From JBFHER01 sp041584055 (GTDB lineage: Bacteria > Bacteroidota > Bacteroidia > Bacteroidales > UBA5342), in NCBI GenBank assembly GCA_041584055.1, contig JBFHER010000214.1, forward strand, positions 1 through 6,861: a DNA stretch of 6,861 nt, read 5' to 3'. The translations under genes and the position numbers were made by a program. Positions 5,676-6,861 of the stretch are shown here, piece after piece (the stretch's first letter is position 1; each line of letters opens with the position of its first letter). A model generated the notes under the pieces. It was not told the origin of the DNA and ran no database searches. It saw nothing but the letters and a program-made list of their open reading frames with translations.

Positions 5676-6845
5676 ATGGAGAATAAATCCAGATATGACC
5701 TGAGAGGTGTTTCAGCCTCTAAAGAAGATGTTCACAATGCCATTAAAAACATTGATAAAGGCATCTTTCCTAAAGCTTTCTGTAAGATCATCCCTGACAT
5801 ACTGGGAGGAGATGATGAATATTGTAATATAATGCATGCTGATGGAGCGGGGACAAAATCATCTCTCGCCTATATGTATTGGAAGGAAACTGGAGATCTG
5901 TCGGTGTGGAAAGGGATCGCACAGGATGCTCTGATTATGAATGTAGACGACCTGTTATGCGTGGGTGCCACAGATAACATCCTGGTGTCCTCCACAATTG
6001 GGAGAAATAAAAATCTGATTCCCGGAGATGTAATATCCGCCATTATCAATGGGACGGATGAGCTACTGGCAGAACTTCGCGAAATGGGAGTCAATATCTA
6101 TTCCACAGGCGGAGAAACAGCCGACGTGGGCGACCTTGTTCGGACCATTATCGTTGATTCAACAGTGACCTGCAGAATGAAGCGTTCTCAGGTGATTGAC
6201 AATGCGAATATTCAGGCTGGAGATGTGATTGTTGGATTGTCGTCAAGTGGTATTGCATCCTACGAGAAAGAATACAATGGAGGGATGGGAAGTAACGGTT
6301 TATCATCCGCCCGTCACGATGTATTTGCTAAATACCTTGCTGAAAAATACCCTGAAAGTTTTGATCCTTCTGTTCCGCAAGAATTGATTTATAGCGGATC
6401 ATGCAAATTGGATGACAAGGTGCAAGGGCTTGATTTGGATGCTGGAAAACTTGTGTTATCTCCGACACGAACATATGCACCGGTAATAAAGAAATTACTG
6501 GATGTAATGCGGGATAAGATCAACGGGATGGTGCATTGCTCCGGTGGTGCACAAACAAAAATTCTGCATTTTATTGATAATCTAAGGGTGATCAAGGACA
6601 ATATGTTCCCTGTGCCACCTCTTTTTCAATTGATTCAAAAAGAATCAGGAACAGACTGGAAAGAAATGTATAAAGTGTTTAATATGGGACATCGCATGGA
6701 AATTTATCTGCCTGCGGAGGATGCACAACAGGTGATTGAAATTTCAAAATCATTTGGCATTGAAGCACAGATTGTTGGACGCTGCGAAGCGGCTGATACC
6801 AGGTCGGTGGAAATACATTCTGCTTACGGTGATTTCTTTTATTAG
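5676..6845 (+). CDS. purM: Phosphoribosylformylglycinamidine cyclo-ligase (AIR synthase, Bacteroidota form)
   Basis: This enzyme makes aminoimidazole ribonucleotide from FGAM and ATP in purine synthesis, in the cytoplasm. The 389-residue protein shows the PurM landmarks in order: DGAGTK (56-61) for the family's DGVGTK phosphate loop, DDLLCVGA (91-98), GGETAD (145-150) and GDVIVGLSSSG (182-192). SPTRTY, PVPPLFQLI and the C-terminal FNMGHRMEI follow. It is about 45 residues longer than E. coli PurM, with an extra segment after the SSSG motif (YEKEYNGGMGSNG onward). The usual HITGGG loop reads VHCSGGAQTK (286-295). Both traits are, as I recall, general for Bacteroidota PurM. I chose ATG 5676. 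An in-frame TTG at 5664 would leave a leader of only a few bases. The gene looks monocistronic at its 5' end. What follows lies outside the window. Confidence 0.88.
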   Translation: MENKSRYDLRGVSASKEDVHNAIKNIDKGIFPKAFCKIIPDILGGDDEYCNIMHADGAGTKSSLAYMYWKETGDLSVWKGIAQDALIMNVDDLLCVGATDNILVSSTIGRNKNLIPGDVISAIINGTDELLAELREMGVNIYSTGGETADVGDLVRTIIVDSTVTCRMKRSQVIDNANIQAGDVIVGLSSSGIASYEKEYNGGMGSNGLSSARHDVFAKYLAEKYPESFDPSVPQELIYSGSCKLDDKVQGLDLDAGKLVLSPTRTYAPVIKKLLDVMRDKINGMVHCSGGAQTKILHFIDNLRVIKDNMFPVPPLFQLIQKESGTDWKEMYKVFNMGHRMEIYLPAEDAQQVIEISKSFGIEAQIVGRCEAADTRSVEIHSAYGDFFY

Positions 6846-6861
6846 GTGCAATTGTAACCAT

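Noticed and set aside
5676..6845. Assignment to other PurM-fold enzymes (SelD, ThiL, HypE)
   Set aside because: DGAGTK, GGETAD, SSSG and the PVPPLFQLI segment follow the order of PurM. The catalytic Cys/Sec region of SelD and the motifs of ThiL and HypE are absent.
1..6861. Mobile element, CRISPR array, toxin-antitoxin or defence island
   Set aside because: There are no transposase, integrase or Cas-like proteins, no spaced direct repeats, and no small paired genes. The tRNA ends show no obvious att-type direct repeats within the window.

Overview
This window looks like an ordinary chromosomal stretch from a member of the Bacteroidota, most likely a free-living or marine polysaccharide-degrading type. 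Four things point there. Its promoters match the Bacteroidota consensus TTTG-N19-TAnnTTTG. The genes have AT-rich starts without a recognisable Shine-Dalgarno sequence. A DUF4199 membrane protein sits directly before a DPM1-type glycosyltransferase. The window also has a secreted GH97 glycosidase and the long Bacteroidota form of PurM. The genus cannot be fixed from the sequence.

The left end (1-783) is an RNA block. A tRNA-Leu(UAA) with its own terminator lies on the + strand. Facing it on the - strand is a compact unit read right to left: an exact-consensus promoter (783-753), a small SRP RNA (about 748-648), a tRNA-Thr(UGU) (647-574) and a strong terminator (558-531). The SRP RNA is not a protein-coding gene and is easily missed, because spurious ORFs cover it on both strands. 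Between the two convergent units lie about 390 bases (141-530) with no convincing gene, only weak hairpins.

The centre (897-3514) is a tight + strand operon with gaps of 14, 3 and 9 bases. It encodes a DUF4199 four-helix membrane protein, a membrane-anchored family 2 glycosyltransferase of the polyprenyl-phosphate type, a membrane-anchored protein of unknown function, and a small FMN nitroreductase. The first two probably work together on lipid-linked sugar transfer. The nitroreductase appears to be a passenger. After 69 bases, with a probable promoter, comes a periplasmic or secreted GH97 glycosidase (3584-5512). Its active site has the retaining layout (Asp401/Glu456, Gly432 in place of the SusB-type Glu).

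The right end (5513-6861) holds a second exact-consensus promoter and a monocistronic-looking purM for purine synthesis, with a perfect 12-base palindrome just upstream of the promoter.

I found no mobile element, CRISPR array, defence system or clearly new multi-gene system. The most interesting signals are the SRP RNA with a UGAC (URRC-class) tetraloop fused head to tail with tRNA-Thr, the very uniform short leaders that fix the start codons, and the altered Gly-rich loop of PurM.
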